Assembly (NCBI GenBank): GCA_016784965.1
Contig: JADHTQ010000026.1
Coordinates: 1 to 54,070, forward strand
DNA: 54,070 bases
Source of the DNA: Bacteriovoracaceae bacterium
Lineage (GTDB): Bacteria; Bdellovibrionota; Bacteriovoracia; Bacteriovoracales; Bacteriovoracaceae
Reading direction: 5' to 3'
In this document: positions 27,767 through 37,449 of the stretch, in pieces
How positions within the stretch are numbered: position 1 is the first letter of the stretch
How the letters are laid out: each line of letters begins with the position of its first letter
The notes under the pieces: model-generated
What the model saw: the letters and a program-made list of their open reading frames with translations, nothing else
The model's database searches: none
What the model was told of the DNA's origin: nothing
Program-made: the position numbers and the translations under genes

Positions 27767-28531
27767 TTAAAAATTACATGTTAGGATTGAATCTAGGTAT
27801 TCCCTATTAAGTCTTGCAATAGCGTTGATGTTAATGCCCTTGGGGCATGCATCTTCACATAGTCCTTGGTTGGTACAGTTTCCAAAGCCAAGCTCATCCA
27901 TTGCTTTGATCATATTGGCAGCACGTTTTTTTCTTTCTACTTGTCCCTGGGGCAAAAGCGCAAGGTGGCTAATTTTAGCAGCGGCAAAAAGCATAGCAGA
28001 AGCGTTCTTGCAAGCGGCAGCACATGCACCACAGCCAATACAAGCGGCCATATCCATTGCAAGGTCAGCGACATCTTTACCAACAGGCAAACTATTGGCC
28101 TCTGGAGCATTACCGTAATTTACTTTGATAAATCCACCGGCTTGAATAATTTTGTCATAAGCTGATCGATCAACTGCTAGATCTTTTAATACAGCAAATG
28201 CCTTTACTCTCCAAGGCTCAATTACGATGGCGTCGCCATTTTTAAAATTTCTCATATGGAGTTCGCAGGTCGTTGTTTGTTTACCCGGTCCGTGTGGTTC
28301 ACCATTGATCACTACTCCACATGCACCACAAATGCCTTCACGGCAATCATGGTCATACTGAATGGGGTCCAGGCCCTGTCTGGCAAGGTCCTCATTGAGC
28401 ATATCGAGCATCTCTAAAAAAGACATGTCAGGTGAGACATTTGCCACTTCGTAATTGGAAAAGGCACCGGCCTCATTGCTGTTTTTTTGGCGCCATACTT
28501 GAAGGTAAAGTGTCATAGTATTAGAACTCAT
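27767..28531 (-). CDS. sdhB: Succinate dehydrogenase/fumarate reductase iron-sulfur subunit
   Basis: A 254-residue electron-transfer subunit. The plant-type 2Fe-2S motif is CREGICGACG (Cys63, 68, 71) with Cys89 in TTCELHM. The C-terminal half holds CIGCGACAAAC and CTNQGLCEDACPKG for the 4Fe-4S and 3Fe-4S clusters. It passes electrons between the flavoprotein and the membrane cytochrome. It is the last gene of sdhCAB, 11 bases after sdhA. The sequence type matches the soluble-subunit class found with the one-protein cytochrome b anchor. Confidence 0.95.
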   Translation of the reverse strand: MSSNTMTLYLQVWRQKNSNEAGAFSNYEVANVSPDMSFLEMLDMLNEDLARQGLDPIQYDHDCREGICGACGVVINGEPHGPGKQTTTCELHMRNFKNGDAIVIEPWRVKAFAVLKDLAVDRSAYDKIIQAGGFIKVNYGNAPEANSLPVGKDVADLAMDMAACIGCGACAAACKNASAMLFAAAKISHLALLPQGQVERKKRAANMIKAMDELGFGNCTNQGLCEDACPKGININAIARLNREYLDSILTCNF

Positions 28532-28542
28532 AAAAACTGCTC

Positions 28543-30471
28543 CTATTTATAACTTCGCTTAGTAAGTGCTATGTTGTTAAACTTCAATTGCTCAATATGT
28601 CTAAGAGGTACTTCGCTTTGCCCCTGATATTCCCAAGCGGCGACATGGCAGAAATTTTCATCATCTCTTTGTGCCTCGCCCTCGTCATCGACAAAGTCCA
28701 TTCTGTAATGAGCACCACAAGACTCTTTGCGCTCCAATGCATCTCTTGCCATTAGTAGACCTAAGTTAATAGAGTCCTCGACCCTTAGGGCCCTCTCTAG
28801 TTCAATGTTCATCGCATCGTCGCCAGATAATAGTAGATCCTTGTGGTAAAGTTGTTTGATCTTTGTGATTTCCTCTATGGCATGTTTTAGTTTTTCCTCT
28901 GTTCTTTCAATGCCGACATAATCAAACATTACTTTGCCCAGTTCTTTGTGAAACTGATTTGGGGTTTTGCTTCCTTTGATATTGAGTAGTCTGGTGATTC
29001 TATCTTTTACACTTTTTTCGGCCTTTTCAAATTCATCATGTTTGTCATCAATTTTTGCAAGTGTCTTAAAGTTCTCACCCAAATAATTGCTAACAGTAGT
29101 TGGTAGGACAAAGCAACCATCGGTAGTAGCAGACATCAAAGAGTTGGCACCTAGGCGGTTGGCACCATGGTATTCATAACTGGCTTCACCTCCCACAAAA
29201 AGCCCAGGGATGCTACTCATCAGGTTGTAATCGACCCAAAGGCCACCCATAGTAAAATGGGCGGTGGGGTAGATCCTCATGGGAACTTTATAAGGAGACT
29301 CGTCGACAATGTGAGTATACATGTCAAAAAGGTTGCCATATTTTTCTTTTATGGTGGTCAGGCCATCTCTTTTAATTGCATCTTTAAAATCTAGGTACAC
29401 AGCAACTTTGGTCGGCCCCACTCCGTGACCGCTGTCGACAGCTTGTTTGATCGCCCGTGAGGTGATGTCTCTGGGGGTTAGGTTTCCAAATGAGGGGTAG
29501 CGGCGCTCTAAAAAGTAGTCGCGCTCATCCTCTGGAATATCATTTGGAGGGCGGTGATCACCTTTTGCCTTTGGTACCCAAATTCGTCCATCGTTTCGCA
29601 AGGCTTCACTCATTAATGTTTGCTTGGACATAAATGGACCCATTACCGGCAGCGAAGTGGGGTGGATTTGTGTAAAACAAGGATTGGCCATGTAAGCGCC
29701 TTTTTCATAGCAGCGCATTTGCGAAGCACCATTTGAGGCCATGGCATTTGTTGAGAGATAGTACGTTTTACAAAATCCACCGGTAGCTAAAATTACAGCG
29801 TCCCCGTAGTGGCGTTCTAGTTTGCCAGTTACCAGGTCGCGAGTAATAATACCTCTTGCTTTGCCGTCAATCATAACCAAATCTAGCATCTCTTTTCGGG
29901 TGTGCAGTTTTACTTTGCCACGATTTACCTCTTTCATAAGAGATTGATAGACTCCAAGAAGTAACTGTTGACCAGTTTGCCCTCTAGCATAGAAAGTTCT
30001 TGAAACCTGGACACCACCAAAAGAGCGGTTACTTAAAGTTCCCCCATACTCGCGAGAAAAGGGAACACCTTGAGCTGTTGCCTGATCTATAATGTTGTTG
30101 GCGCATTGAGCGAGCCGGTAGGTGCTGTATTCATTAGACCTGAAGTCTCCACCTTTGACCGTATCATAAAAGAGTCGCCAGATTGAGTCGTTATCGTTGG
30201 GATAATTTTTGGCAGCATTGACTCCACCTTGAGCTGCAATGGAGTGTGAGCGCCTGGGAGTATCTAAAATAGTAAAGGCCTCTACGTTATAGCCCATTTC
30301 TGCAAGAGCGCCAGCAGAGCCACCTCCGGCCAGTCCCGTTCCTACCACAATAACTTTTAATTTTCTTCGGTTGGCAGGATTAACTAGCTTTAGACCAAAG
30401 CGGTGGCGATCCCATGCTGTTTCAATGGGACCTGTTGGGGAGTTGCTATCAAGTTGCTTTATTTTACTCAT
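28543..30471 (-). CDS. sdhA: Succinate dehydrogenase/fumarate reductase flavoprotein subunit
   Basis: A 642-residue flavoprotein that oxidises succinate to fumarate (or the reverse). The FAD-binding motif is [15 protein letters not shown] (42-56). His76 in [11 protein letters not shown] is the expected covalent FAD attachment site. [34 protein letters not shown] and [12 protein letters not shown] are conserved active-site and FAD segments. Length suits the class found with a single cytochrome b subunit. One base separates it from sdhC upstream, and sdhB follows after 11 bases. Confidence 0.96.
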   Translation of the reverse strand: MSKIKQLDSNSPTGPIETAWDRHRFGLKLVNPANRRKLKVIVVGTGLAGGGSAGALAEMGYNVEAFTILDTPRRSHSIAAQGGVNAAKNYPNDNDSIWRLFYDTVKGGDFRSNEYSTYRLAQCANNIIDQATAQGVPFSREYGGTLSNRSFGGVQVSRTFYARGQTGQQLLLGVYQSLMKEVNRGKVKLHTRKEMLDLVMIDGKARGIITRDLVTGKLERHYGDAVILATGGFCKTYYLSTNAMASNGASQMRCYEKGAYMANPCFTQIHPTSLPVMGPFMSKQTLMSEALRNDGRIWVPKAKGDHRPPNDIPEDERDYFLERRYPSFGNLTPRDITSRAIKQAVDSGHGVGPTKVAVYLDFKDAIKRDGLTTIKEKYGNLFDMYTHIVDESPYKVPMRIYPTAHFTMGGLWVDYNLMSSIPGLFVGGEASYEYHGANRLGANSLMSATTDGCFVLPTTVSNYLGENFKTLAKIDDKHDEFEKAEKSVKDRITRLLNIKGSKTPNQFHKELGKVMFDYVGIERTEEKLKHAIEEITKIKQLYHKDLLLSGDDAMNIELERALRVEDSINLGLLMARDALERKESCGAHYRMDFVDDEGEAQRDDENFCHVAAWEYQGQSEVPLRHIEQLKFNNIALTKRSYK

Positions 30472-30472
30472 A

Positions 30473-31147
30473 CTATTTTACCCCTTGAATATAGCACCAT
30501 ACAGGAAAGGTGATATAAGAAATTACTATAATGACTGAAAACAGATATGAAAAACGTCTGAAGGTTGTATTTAGCGTTGATCGATTTATACCAATGGATT
30601 GGAATGCTGACCAAACACCATGAAGCACATGGATCGATAACAAAGTCATAGCAATTACATAAGCAATCACATTGTGGATATTTCCGAAATATTCAAGCAG
30701 CAGCTGATAGAGATTTCTCATCTGTACCCCTTCATAGCTGATGGTGTAGTACGGACCATATTTAAAATCGATGATATGCTTAACTATGAATACTAAAAGT
30801 AAAGCTCCGGTATAAGGCATCGTCGCAGAGGCAAGGCTTTGGAGATCCCATTTTGTTGCTCTTTTGTGGTAGCTTATAGGTCTTGCTCGCCAATTTTCTA
30901 CGTTGGTTTTAATTGCCCAGAAAATGTGTAGAAAAAAGAAAAAGACAATTACAGCTTCAGCAAAGTAGATAAAAGGATTAGAGATTAAAGTATGTGCATA
31001 GCGGTTAAACATCTCTGGGTTGATGATCATCATGGAGTTTCCAGCTAAATGTCCAAGCAGAAAAATGCACAAAAACATTCCACTTAGGGCCACCCAGATT
31101 TTTTTAAAAATCGACGAACGAAATGCCTTTATAACAGACAAACTCAT
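30473..31147 (-). CDS. sdhC: Succinate dehydrogenase cytochrome b subunit (b558 type)
   Basis: A 224-residue integral membrane subunit with about five hydrophobic helices. It carries His residues in the helices suitable for two hemes ([32 protein letters not shown]). This is the single large cytochrome b of SQR/QFR classes that lack a separate SdhD, as in Bacteroidetes, Campylobacterota and Bdellovibrionota. It anchors SdhA and SdhB and exchanges electrons with quinone. The start has AAGGAG upstream. It is the first gene of sdhCAB. Confidence 0.93.
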   Translation of the reverse strand: MSLSVIKAFRSSIFKKIWVALSGMFLCIFLLGHLAGNSMMIINPEMFNRYAHTLISNPFIYFAEAVIVFFFFLHIFWAIKTNVENWRARPISYHKRATKWDLQSLASATMPYTGALLLVFIVKHIIDFKYGPYYTISYEGVQMRNLYQLLLEYFGNIHNVIAYVIAMTLLSIHVLHGVWSAFQSIGINRSTLNTTFRRFSYLFSVIIVISYITFPVWCYIQGVK

Positions 31148-31309
31148 AAAGTGCTCCTTAACAAAAATTTGATTACGACATATATCAAAATATTATAATA
31201 TGTGTATGCGCAAGACTTATATCAAAGTTGAAATGAAAAAGCATCAATTTTAACGTGAGTTTTTCTGTGTTTTAGAATATAGCTTGTCAGTTGCGCCAGG
31301 CGCCATCCG

Positions 31310-32215
31310 TTACTGATCTGTGTAAACAGTTGAAAGGTTTACTGACTCGCTAAATGGACTGAAATTTGTTGTACCATGTTGGCCAAACTGATCTCGTTCT
31401 ATAAATCTCATATTTAAAGAGCCATCGTTGTATACATCAAAGGTATGTGTCACAACCCCATAAATGACAAACTCTTTGTCTGATACCCTCTTTCCAATGG
31501 GCCCACCAGATACTCCACGCCATGCCTTACAGGTGGTGTCGATCAAGAGTCCATCGTATCCTTGGTCAAAACTGGTAGAGGGAAAATGCCCTTGATAGTC
31601 TGTTCCATAACAATCAGAAGAGATTACGCGCAAATAATCTCTTGAAAAACTACCTTGAGAAGGTGCTGGAAAACCAACTACTATAAGTGATGAAAGATCT
31701 TCTGGGAGCAGCTGAGCGATGGTAATTTTAACATCGAAAAAACTACTTAACTCATCGGGGTTGTAGCGCAAAAAAGCAATATCATTTTCGCCATCATCCC
31801 AAATCACTTCCTTGATTCTTACAACTTTTCGATCTCCTCTTTGTATAATGCGATCGGTTTTTGAAAAATGTACCGTAATATTGTTTCTTCTAGCATCACG
31901 AGATGAGTAGTTGTTGCCAAAGCAGTGTTTTGCAGTGGCCAAGATTCCAGGAGCAATGAACCATGCAGTACATGAGGGAGTATTTCTTAAAAACAATTGA
32001 CCAACCCAAGCATATTCCTTGCCAGCAATTTGTCTAACTCCCTGAACTCCTGGACGATTCGATTGTGGAAAAAACTCTTGATAACTGTTATCAGTTAGAC
32101 TGTTGCAAACATCATTTATAGGTAGTGGAAGAGGCTTTTGGGGGGGGGTAGCATTAACTTTATCGCAAGCAAGCGAGATAAAAACTAGTAAGATTATAAC
32201 GAAGAAATCTCTCAA
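31310..32215 (-). CDS. Trypsin-like (V8/S1B) serine protease, probable lipoprotein
   Basis: A 301-residue exported protease. The leader ends in the lipobox VFISLAC (Cys17). The chymotrypsin-fold triad is complete: His97 in LATAKHCFG, Asp145 in ENDIAFLRY and Ser236 in WRGVSGGPIG. Extra cysteines (SCTAW, DCYG, TTCKAW) may form disulfides. The layout matches glutamyl endopeptidase/V8-like enzymes. It probably acts on the cell surface or in the periplasm. It stands alone between sdhCAB and the exported deformylase gene. Confidence 0.88.
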   Translation of the reverse strand: MRDFFVIILLVFISLACDKVNATPPQKPLPLPINDVCNSLTDNSYQEFFPQSNRPGVQGVRQIAGKEYAWVGQLFLRNTPSCTAWFIAPGILATAKHCFGNNYSSRDARRNNITVHFSKTDRIIQRGDRKVVRIKEVIWDDGENDIAFLRYNPDELSSFFDVKITIAQLLPEDLSSLIVVGFPAPSQGSFSRDYLRVISSDCYGTDYQGHFPSTSFDQGYDGLLIDTTCKAWRGVSGGPIGKRVSDKEFVIYGVVTHTFDVYNDGSLNMRFIERDQFGQHGTTNFSPFSESVNLSTVYTDQ

Positions 32216-32312
32216 TAGGGCCCCCTTATTTTTGTGAATTTATTGAGCAGTATTTAACTATTTTTACAATAGGATGTAAACTTGTTTCAAGGTTGTAAGA
32301 ATTTGTAAGTAA

Positions 32313-32909
32313 CTACATTATAGGTGCAGCGATGTAATCAATGTAGTCTAGTAACTTCTCCATCAAATTTAAGTGATCTATAATGAGCACACCATTTAAA
32401 TGGTCATATTCATGCTGGACGACTGTTGCCATGAGGCCCCTGGCCTGTTGGGTAACAAATTTTCCCGTACGGTTATAATAACTAAACTTAACTTTTTTAT
32501 ATCTTTTGACCCGAACTCTTTTTCTTGGAATTGAAAGACACCCCTCAGTGGAGAGTTTTTTACCAAAGCTTTCAAGGTATTCAACGGTAGGATTTATAAG
32601 GATTGTAAGTGGTATTGAATAGCCACTTTTCATTACAAATACTCGTTTTGAGATCCCTACCTGTGGAGCCGCAAGACCCACTCCTTTGGAGTTTTTTAAA
32701 GTAGCAACCATATCATCTAAGAAGCTTTGAAATTCTTCCGTTTTAATCTCATCAAGGGGAACCTCCTGTGCGACTTGTCGCAAGGTGGGGTCTCCAAGTT
32801 TGATAATATCTAAAGGCCCATCTTGGTAGTTGGCCAATCGTTGAGAAAAACATAGTTGAGAGGTTAGGAGCAGCGCAATAATTAGATGTGGTTTTATAGT
32901 GGTACTCAA
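32313..32909 (-). CDS. Peptide deformylase with apparent signal peptide
   Basis: A 198-residue deformylase reading from TTG 32909, which has AAAAGG nine bases upstream. All three family motifs are intact: GVGLAAPQVG (76-85), EGCLSIP (122-128, metal ligand Cys124) and QHEYDH (165-170, ligands His166 and His170). Deformylase removes the formyl group from new proteins in the cytoplasm. Here residues 6-22 (KPHLIIALLLTSQLCFS) form a signal-peptide-like leader ahead of the enzyme. A GTG at 32999 would add 30 basic residues. No methionyl-tRNA formyltransferase gene is nearby, so this is probably an accessory, exported copy. Confidence 0.85.
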   Translation of the reverse strand: MSTTIKPHLIIALLLTSQLCFSQRLANYQDGPLDIIKLGDPTLRQVAQEVPLDEIKTEEFQSFLDDMVATLKNSKGVGLAAPQVGISKRVFVMKSGYSIPLTILINPTVEYLESFGKKLSTEGCLSIPRKRVRVKRYKKVKFSYYNRTGKFVTQQARGLMATVVQHEYDHLNGVLIIDHLNLMEKLLDYIDYIAAPIM

Positions 32910-33126
32910 ATTTTTTTGCCTTTTTGGTTGTTGTTTTTTAAATTTAGGTTTGTAACCTAGCTCAAAATACACATTCACACAAGTGTAGAAGGCAGTCACA
33001 ATTGTATTTTTTACAGCATCCGATATTCACATTGATAAAGCTAAAAATAAAATGTAACCACCTGTTCAGTGTTATAAATATAAAAATAAAATTATAATTT
33101 TTAGAATTGATCCCGGTGGGGAAGTC

Positions 33127-33645
33127 ATGCTTAAAATATTTTGCTCTATTGCTGTTGCTCTTACTATGAGTCTTTCTATCACTACTATCCATGCCAGAGA
33201 TATGAACCATTTGCGGGATATAAAAGTTCAATCACTTGATTGTCGAGTATTAAATGGAACGCTTCTTGGCTGGAAATTGTCTATGAGAGATGGCAAGTAC
33301 TCTAATGTTCGTTCAGTATATGGTTGGAGCAGAAGATCTGCAAAACTTCTAACTAGCCAACATTCTAAAACGCCAAATTATGGCAAGCCATTTACAAAAT
33401 TAGAAATCAAAGGATTTGCAACATATAGTTTTGTCTTTTCTAATCATTTAGAAGTAGGCGAACACAAGGTTGTAGGAATCTATGGCAAAAAGACTAGCTC
33501 TGGTGCCGTAGTTCCAAATATACGTTCAGTATTTATGCCAATGTACAATAGAGTACCGAGTCCTCTTATGAGCATGATTCCTGTTATTGGTATAGTTCCC
33601 TTAGGTGCAGTAAGCTGCACCATAGGCGTAGACGAGGTTCTGTAG
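33127..33645 (+). CDS. Small exported protein of unknown function
   Basis: A 172-residue protein with a signal peptide (residues 1-23, TIHA). The start ATG 33127 has TGGGGA upstream. The mature part has only two cysteines (DCRV and SCTI), probably a disulfide linking its two ends. It is rich in short strand-like segments. Two glycine-containing hydrophobic segments (PVIGIVPLGAVSC) lie near the C-terminus. No family is recognised. It is divergent from the deformylase gene. Confidence 0.6.
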   Translation: MLKIFCSIAVALTMSLSITTIHARDMNHLRDIKVQSLDCRVLNGTLLGWKLSMRDGKYSNVRSVYGWSRRSAKLLTSQHSKTPNYGKPFTKLEIKGFATYSFVFSNHLEVGEHKVVGIYGKKTSSGAVVPNIRSVFMPMYNRVPSPLMSMIPVIGIVPLGAVSCTIGVDEVL

Positions 33646-33693
33646 GTAAGACCGTTCATGGTGGAGCTTGTACAATGATCCATCAAGGAGCGT

Positions 33694-33860
33694 TCAAAAA
33701 TACCTGATGAATGCATAACCCTCACCAAAGGCGTGTCCCTTAAGGGCTACCACCCTTTTGGGGCCGTTTTGGTTCCCCTCTGTAATAAAGGAAATAACTT
33801 CTTGTGGACTATAAGCAAATTGCCTGGTCTTTCTATAAAAACTTATCTCAGCAACCATCA
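33694..33860 (-). pseudogene. Possible gene remnant or very short gene
   Basis: An open stretch encodes MVAEISFYRKTRQFAYSPQE and continues to a stop near GEGYAFIRYF. The composition looks like real protein, but no good start or ribosome binding site is present, and the longer reading begins at a TTG. The 300-base gap (33646-33942) between small exported genes holds nothing else. It may be the 3' end of a decayed gene. Confidence 0.25.
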
Positions 33861-33942
33861 AGTCTGCAAGTAACTCCCCAAGTGAGCTATGGCTTACACC
33901 TCTAACAAACAATTTTTTATTGTTAAGAGTAAAAATGTTTCT

Positions 33943-34290
33943 TTAAATTGTTTTGGCATGATATTCATTAATGCTTGCTAGAAAAATTAGGTATTGCTTT
34001 ATTTCTTCCTCATCAACTCTAGTAGAAAAGCGATAGTTTGCAACTTTTACAACACCGCTTAAATTTGCCATATTACTTTTAATTTTCTGCCATGTCGCAT
34101 TTTTTCTTTTTTCCTCTTTCGACAACCTTACTAGTTCGTCCAATAATGAATGGCATTGTTTTGGGTGTTCGATATAGTTGTAGCTGTATAAAGTGCTGGT
34201 ATTTGCAAGTGTAGTATAAAGGTATCCTCCAAGAAGTAGTACCACAATTAATTTGGTAACAACAAGTTGTTTCATTGTGGTTAAGTACAT
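33943..34290 (-). CDS. Small membrane-anchored or exported protein
   Basis: A 115-residue protein with an N-terminal hydrophobic segment (about 10-27) that is either a signal peptide or an anchor. The mature part is lysine- and glutamate-rich and contains one Cys (KQCHSLL). GAGGG lies upstream of ATG 34290; a second ATG at 34275 is possible. It follows the 205-residue exported protein after 16 bases, so the two form a small operon. Function unknown. Confidence 0.55.
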   Translation of the reverse strand: MYLTTMKQLVVTKLIVVLLLGGYLYTTLANTSTLYSYNYIEHPKQCHSLLDELVRLSKEEKRKNATWQKIKSNMANLSGVVKVANYRFSTRVDEEEIKQYLIFLASINEYHAKTI

Positions 34291-34306
34291 AAAAACTCAC
34301 CCTCTG

Positions 34307-34924
34307 TTATGGGTTTTCTGTGTCGTCTGGAGTGTAGATAGCAGGGTAAAGATGCATAATTTGCCCTCTTGGCCCAAAACGTAAATTGCGATGCTTTGAA
34401 AGTTTTATATGCCAAACCTGATTATAAGATTGGTTGAAGGTATAGTTGATCTGCATCAGTGTGAAAATGACATAGTAGCTATTTTCAGGTAAAAGTTGCA
34501 GTACTTTTTCAGTATCATAACTGTAGGTACCTTCAAGCTTATAAAGTGTGTTCCGTCTAAATCTGATGATAGATTTTGCTTGAATAGCATTATTGTAAAG
34601 AGAGCTGCGATACTGGTACACTACCGTGATCGCGCCCTCAACTGTATCTGAAGTTGCACTAGGTGTTGGGCCATTAAAAATGTTTAAAGAGTTTGCAGAG
34701 GTTACAATAAGTTCTCCTTCATCATCGTGGAACCGTTTAAGTAATATCCAGACATTTTGCTTAAATGTCTTTCCATCAAAACTTTTTCTATCTCTAATTA
34801 AGTTATATAGGTCGTCATCACATTGCCCAGAGTGGGCGGTGATTAGAGAAAATATCATTGGGGCGATAAATAGCTGCAACAACAAGATCCCATTTATAAA
34901 TAGTTTTTTCCGTATAGAAGTCAT
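34307..34924 (-). CDS. Exported protein of unknown function
   Basis: A 205-residue protein with a signal peptide (residues 1-30, cleavage near ITAHS). The mature part has a single early cysteine (GQCDDD) and then mainly beta-type sequence (AITVVYQYRSS, YVIFTLMQINYTF). No catalytic motif is visible. The downstream 115-residue gene starts 16 bases later. It has no recognised relatives by eye. Confidence 0.55.
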   Translation of the reverse strand: MTSIRKKLFINGILLLQLFIAPMIFSLITAHSGQCDDDLYNLIRDRKSFDGKTFKQNVWILLKRFHDDEGELIVTSANSLNIFNGPTPSATSDTVEGAITVVYQYRSSLYNNAIQAKSIIRFRRNTLYKLEGTYSYDTEKVLQLLPENSYYVIFTLMQINYTFNQSYNQVWHIKLSKHRNLRFGPRGQIMHLYPAIYTPDDTENP

Positions 34925-35212
34925 ACACCCCCCATTCCATATATCCTAATACATCAAGATATGTGTATAGATAATTATTGTGACACCACAATGATATAAT
35001 TAATAAGTTATTGCAATAGTTCCAAAATTCAGAGTGTATTCCCCATACATATAAAATAAAAAATTAAAAAAACTTAATGTTTCATACACACGCTCTTAAT
35101 TATTGATATGTATTTAGGAATCAGAATATTTTTGTTTTATTTAGTTTCTATCTTCTAAGAAAAGCAAAATGTTTTCATTAGGAAGTATGAAGTAAAAAGG
35201 CAGATTAGTATT
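34925..35212. other. AT-rich divergent intergenic region
   Basis: This 288-base gap between divergent genes is AT-rich and presumably carries both promoters. No repeat, RNA gene or clear operator was seen. Confidence 0.4.
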
Positions 35213-36145
35213 ATGAGTAACTTAAACATCACAGTTCCAATAAACTTGAAGAGGTCATTTAGTCTAAAAGATATTTATGTAGATAAACTCTATCAAGATG
35301 TACATCGATGCAAGGCCCAGATTTTGCGACACAATCACAACGTTGTCAAAAAGACAAATTACTACTGTCATAAAATATTATCAATTATGACAAATAACAA
35401 GCAGATTATTAAATATGACTTTTTAATTGCTCAAAACTATCGACAACAGATGCAACAGCACAAACAATTTCCATTGATCGTGCTACTTCCTCCTCTTAGC
35501 GCCCAGGGTTTAAAAAACACACTCATTGTAAAGTATTTGGCCAGCAGGTATGCAAAAATGGGTTATTCAATTTTAATTGCAAAGTCAGATACACAGTGGG
35601 GAGGCTATGAAGAGTGTCACTTTAATAAATTTACAAACTTTTTTATAAGAAATACCACCTATACAAGATTGGCCTTAAGGCACATCATTAACCACTATCC
35701 AGTAGATCCAGAAAAAATTAGTGCTACTGGTATTTCTTTTGGTGCAATAAGATTGTCTTATCTTTTAGCTGCTGAAGACAAGATTAAAAGCAGCACTCTG
35801 GTAATGGGTGGTGGAAATTTACCACAAATTTTGGCCAACTCAAGGCAACCAGATGTCGTAAGGTGCAGAAAAAAACATATGAAAAATGATGGATATAGTT
35901 TTTTAGAGGACTACGAAAAGGCCGTTAGTATGAACAACCACCTAGACCCTCTCGATGTGGCTCCTCTGATTGGCAAGGATAGGGTAAAGATGGTAATTAC
36001 CCACAAAGACACTTATGTTCCTACAAGAAACCAGATCGAACTATGGCAGAAATTAGGACGTCCAGAGAAGATAAGCCTTGAAGGTGGACACTACTATGGA
36101 GCTTATTGGTTTTTCAAGGATGGTTTACAGTTGGAAGAGACTTAG
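35213..36145 (+). CDS. Alpha/beta hydrolase (esterase/peptidase-like)
   Basis: A 310-residue cytoplasmic hydrolase. The nucleophile elbow is TGISFGAIR (Ser175). The likely acid is in VITHKDTYVP and the base is His in LEGGHYYG near residue 291, giving a full triad. The oxyanion region is LIVLLPPLS. The N-terminal 70 residues are family-specific and there is no signal peptide. The order resembles acetyl-xylan esterase/dienelactone hydrolase type folds. The substrate is unknown. It is convergent with the next gene, with two bases between stops. Confidence 0.8.
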   Translation: MSNLNITVPINLKRSFSLKDIYVDKLYQDVHRCKAQILRHNHNVVKKTNYYCHKILSIMTNNKQIIKYDFLIAQNYRQQMQQHKQFPLIVLLPPLSAQGLKNTLIVKYLASRYAKMGYSILIAKSDTQWGGYEECHFNKFTNFFIRNTTYTRLALRHIINHYPVDPEKISATGISFGAIRLSYLLAAEDKIKSSTLVMGGGNLPQILANSRQPDVVRCRKKHMKNDGYSFLEDYEKAVSMNNHLDPLDVAPLIGKDRVKMVITHKDTYVPTRNQIELWQKLGRPEKISLEGGHYYGAYWFFKDGLQLEET

Positions 36146-36146
36146 C

Positions 36147-36581
36147 CTATAAATAATAAAAATAGCAAACCAGTGTTGGCACTTCACTGTTATTTACGAT
36201 AAAACTCCCATCACCACAGCGATCATAGTCATCTCCAATCGGATCTGAGCAGCTACTATAAGGAGTGATATTGCCTGTTATTCTTCCATCAACTGATCCA
36301 AGCATAATCATATCCTGCTCAAACAAAGCAGCCTTAGCATCCAGCTCAATTTGCGTATCACTTGCAGTTGGGCCCAAAACGTACAAAATAGTAGCAACTT
36401 CACCTTCTTCAGATACGTACCTGATATAGGGAAATGCACTTGGATCACCCATATACACTCCGATGAGATCCTTTGCACACTCAATGGTCTCACCGATTGC
36501 AACCGTCCTACTAGCATGAGTGGTGTTTGAAGCTAGACTAGTGATGCTAATGAGTAAAATGTAAGTATAAATTGTTTTCAT
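36147..36581 (-). CDS. Small exported protein, coupled to glutamine amidotransferase gene
   Basis: A 144-residue protein with a signal peptide (residues 1-23, THAS). Four or five cysteines (ECAK, SSCSD, DRCGD, LVCYF) suggest two disulfides in the mature domain. The start overlaps the stop of the amidotransferase gene by four bases, so it is co-translated with it. No family is recognised. Confidence 0.6.
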   Translation of the reverse strand: MKTIYTYILLISITSLASNTTHASRTVAIGETIECAKDLIGVYMGDPSAFPYIRYVSEEGEVATILYVLGPTASDTQIELDAKAALFEQDMIMLGSVDGRITGNITPYSSCSDPIGDDYDRCGDGSFIVNNSEVPTLVCYFYYL

Positions 36582-37366
36582 ATTTTGGCCTTCCTTTTTT
36601 GTGTGAGTATTTTTCCTTTTGAAAATACCTGAAATTCACCTTTATCCATTGGATGCCACAATTCGTCTTCTGTAAGCGGACGTGTAGCTATCACTGTGAC
36701 AACATCTTTGGATGTGGCTTTCTTTTTAAAATCCACACACATCTCTGCATCGATTAAAGTGGCTTTACTAAATGGTGCCTTTCTTGTCAACCAGTAGAGC
36801 TTAGTTGAACAAAATGTGTATAGACAGGTGGAGTCAGACAGTAGCATATTAAATACTCCGCGCTTGTTAAGGCTTGCTGCCATTTGCCCAATTGCCTGTG
36901 AGAGCTTGAGGGGGCTCTTTGGCGGTCCTTTAAACTTGCACATCAGTTGATCTAAGATCCAACAAAAGGCATACTCACTATCTGTAGTTCCTACCGGTTT
37001 GAAGTGAACTAATGGTTCTTTTTTTATGCCCGCAAGTTGTCCATTATGAGCAAAAACCCAATGTTTTCCCCAAAGTTCACGAGTAAATGGGTGAGTGTTT
37101 TCCAAACAGATGCGGCCTCGATTTGCCCGTCTAATGTGGCTAATTACAATGTCACTTTTGATGGGGTAGCGTTGCACTAGTCGAGCAATTTCTGAATTAG
37201 CACTGGGGTTAGCATCGTGAAATGAGCGACACCCCTTCCCCTCATAAAAAGTAATTCCCCAACCATCACGGTGTGGACCGGTCTTTCCCCCACGTTGCAT
37301 AAGACCTGTAAAACTAAAACAAATATCCGTCGGGACATTTGCACTCATACCTAATAATTCACACAT
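36578..37366 (-). CDS. Class II glutamine amidotransferase (YafJ-like)
   Basis: A 262-residue protein. Translation from ATG 37366 gives MCELLGMSA with the catalytic Cys2, and AAGG lies six bases upstream. The earlier in-frame codons run through the palindromic repeat and are not coding. Conserved pieces follow: [22 protein letters not shown] and [20 protein letters not shown], all typical of YafJ-type Ntn amidohydrolases that release ammonia from glutamine. The acceptor is unknown for this family. It is preceded by the M55 peptidase gene across an 83-base gap holding a perfect 57-bp palindrome and overlaps the next gene by four bases. Confidence 0.88.
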   Translation of the reverse strand: MCELLGMSANVPTDICFSFTGLMQRGGKTGPHRDGWGITFYEGKGCRSFHDANPSANSEIARLVQRYPIKSDIVISHIRRANRGRICLENTHPFTRELWGKHWVFAHNGQLAGIKKEPLVHFKPVGTTDSEYAFCWILDQLMCKFKGPPKSPLKLSQAIGQMAASLNKRGVFNMLLSDSTCLYTFCSTKLYWLTRKAPFSKATLIDAEMCVDFKKKATSKDVVTVIATRPLTEDELWHPMDKGEFQVFSKGKILTQKRKAKI

Positions 37367-37382
37367 ATCTGACCTTTTGGCC

Positions 37383-37439
37383 TTTGGTGCCAGCAGACTT
37401 GTGGGACACGCCGTGTCCCACAAGTCTGCTGGCACCAAA
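37383..37439. repeat. Perfect 57-bp palindrome (repeat family B)
   Basis: Two 28-base arms (37383-37410 and 37412-37439) are exact reverse complements around one central C at 37411. Each arm contains GTGCCAGCAGACTTGTGGGA. It lies between the M55 peptidase gene and the amidotransferase gene on the same strand. In RNA it would form a very stable hairpin able to weaken or end transcription between them. Confidence 0.92.
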
Positions 37440-37449
37440 TTTACCAAAT

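Noticed and set aside
37367-37447. N-terminal extension of the glutamine amidotransferase
   Set aside because: The extra codons read through the perfect palindrome, and the family needs Cys at position 2, which the ATG at 37366 provides.
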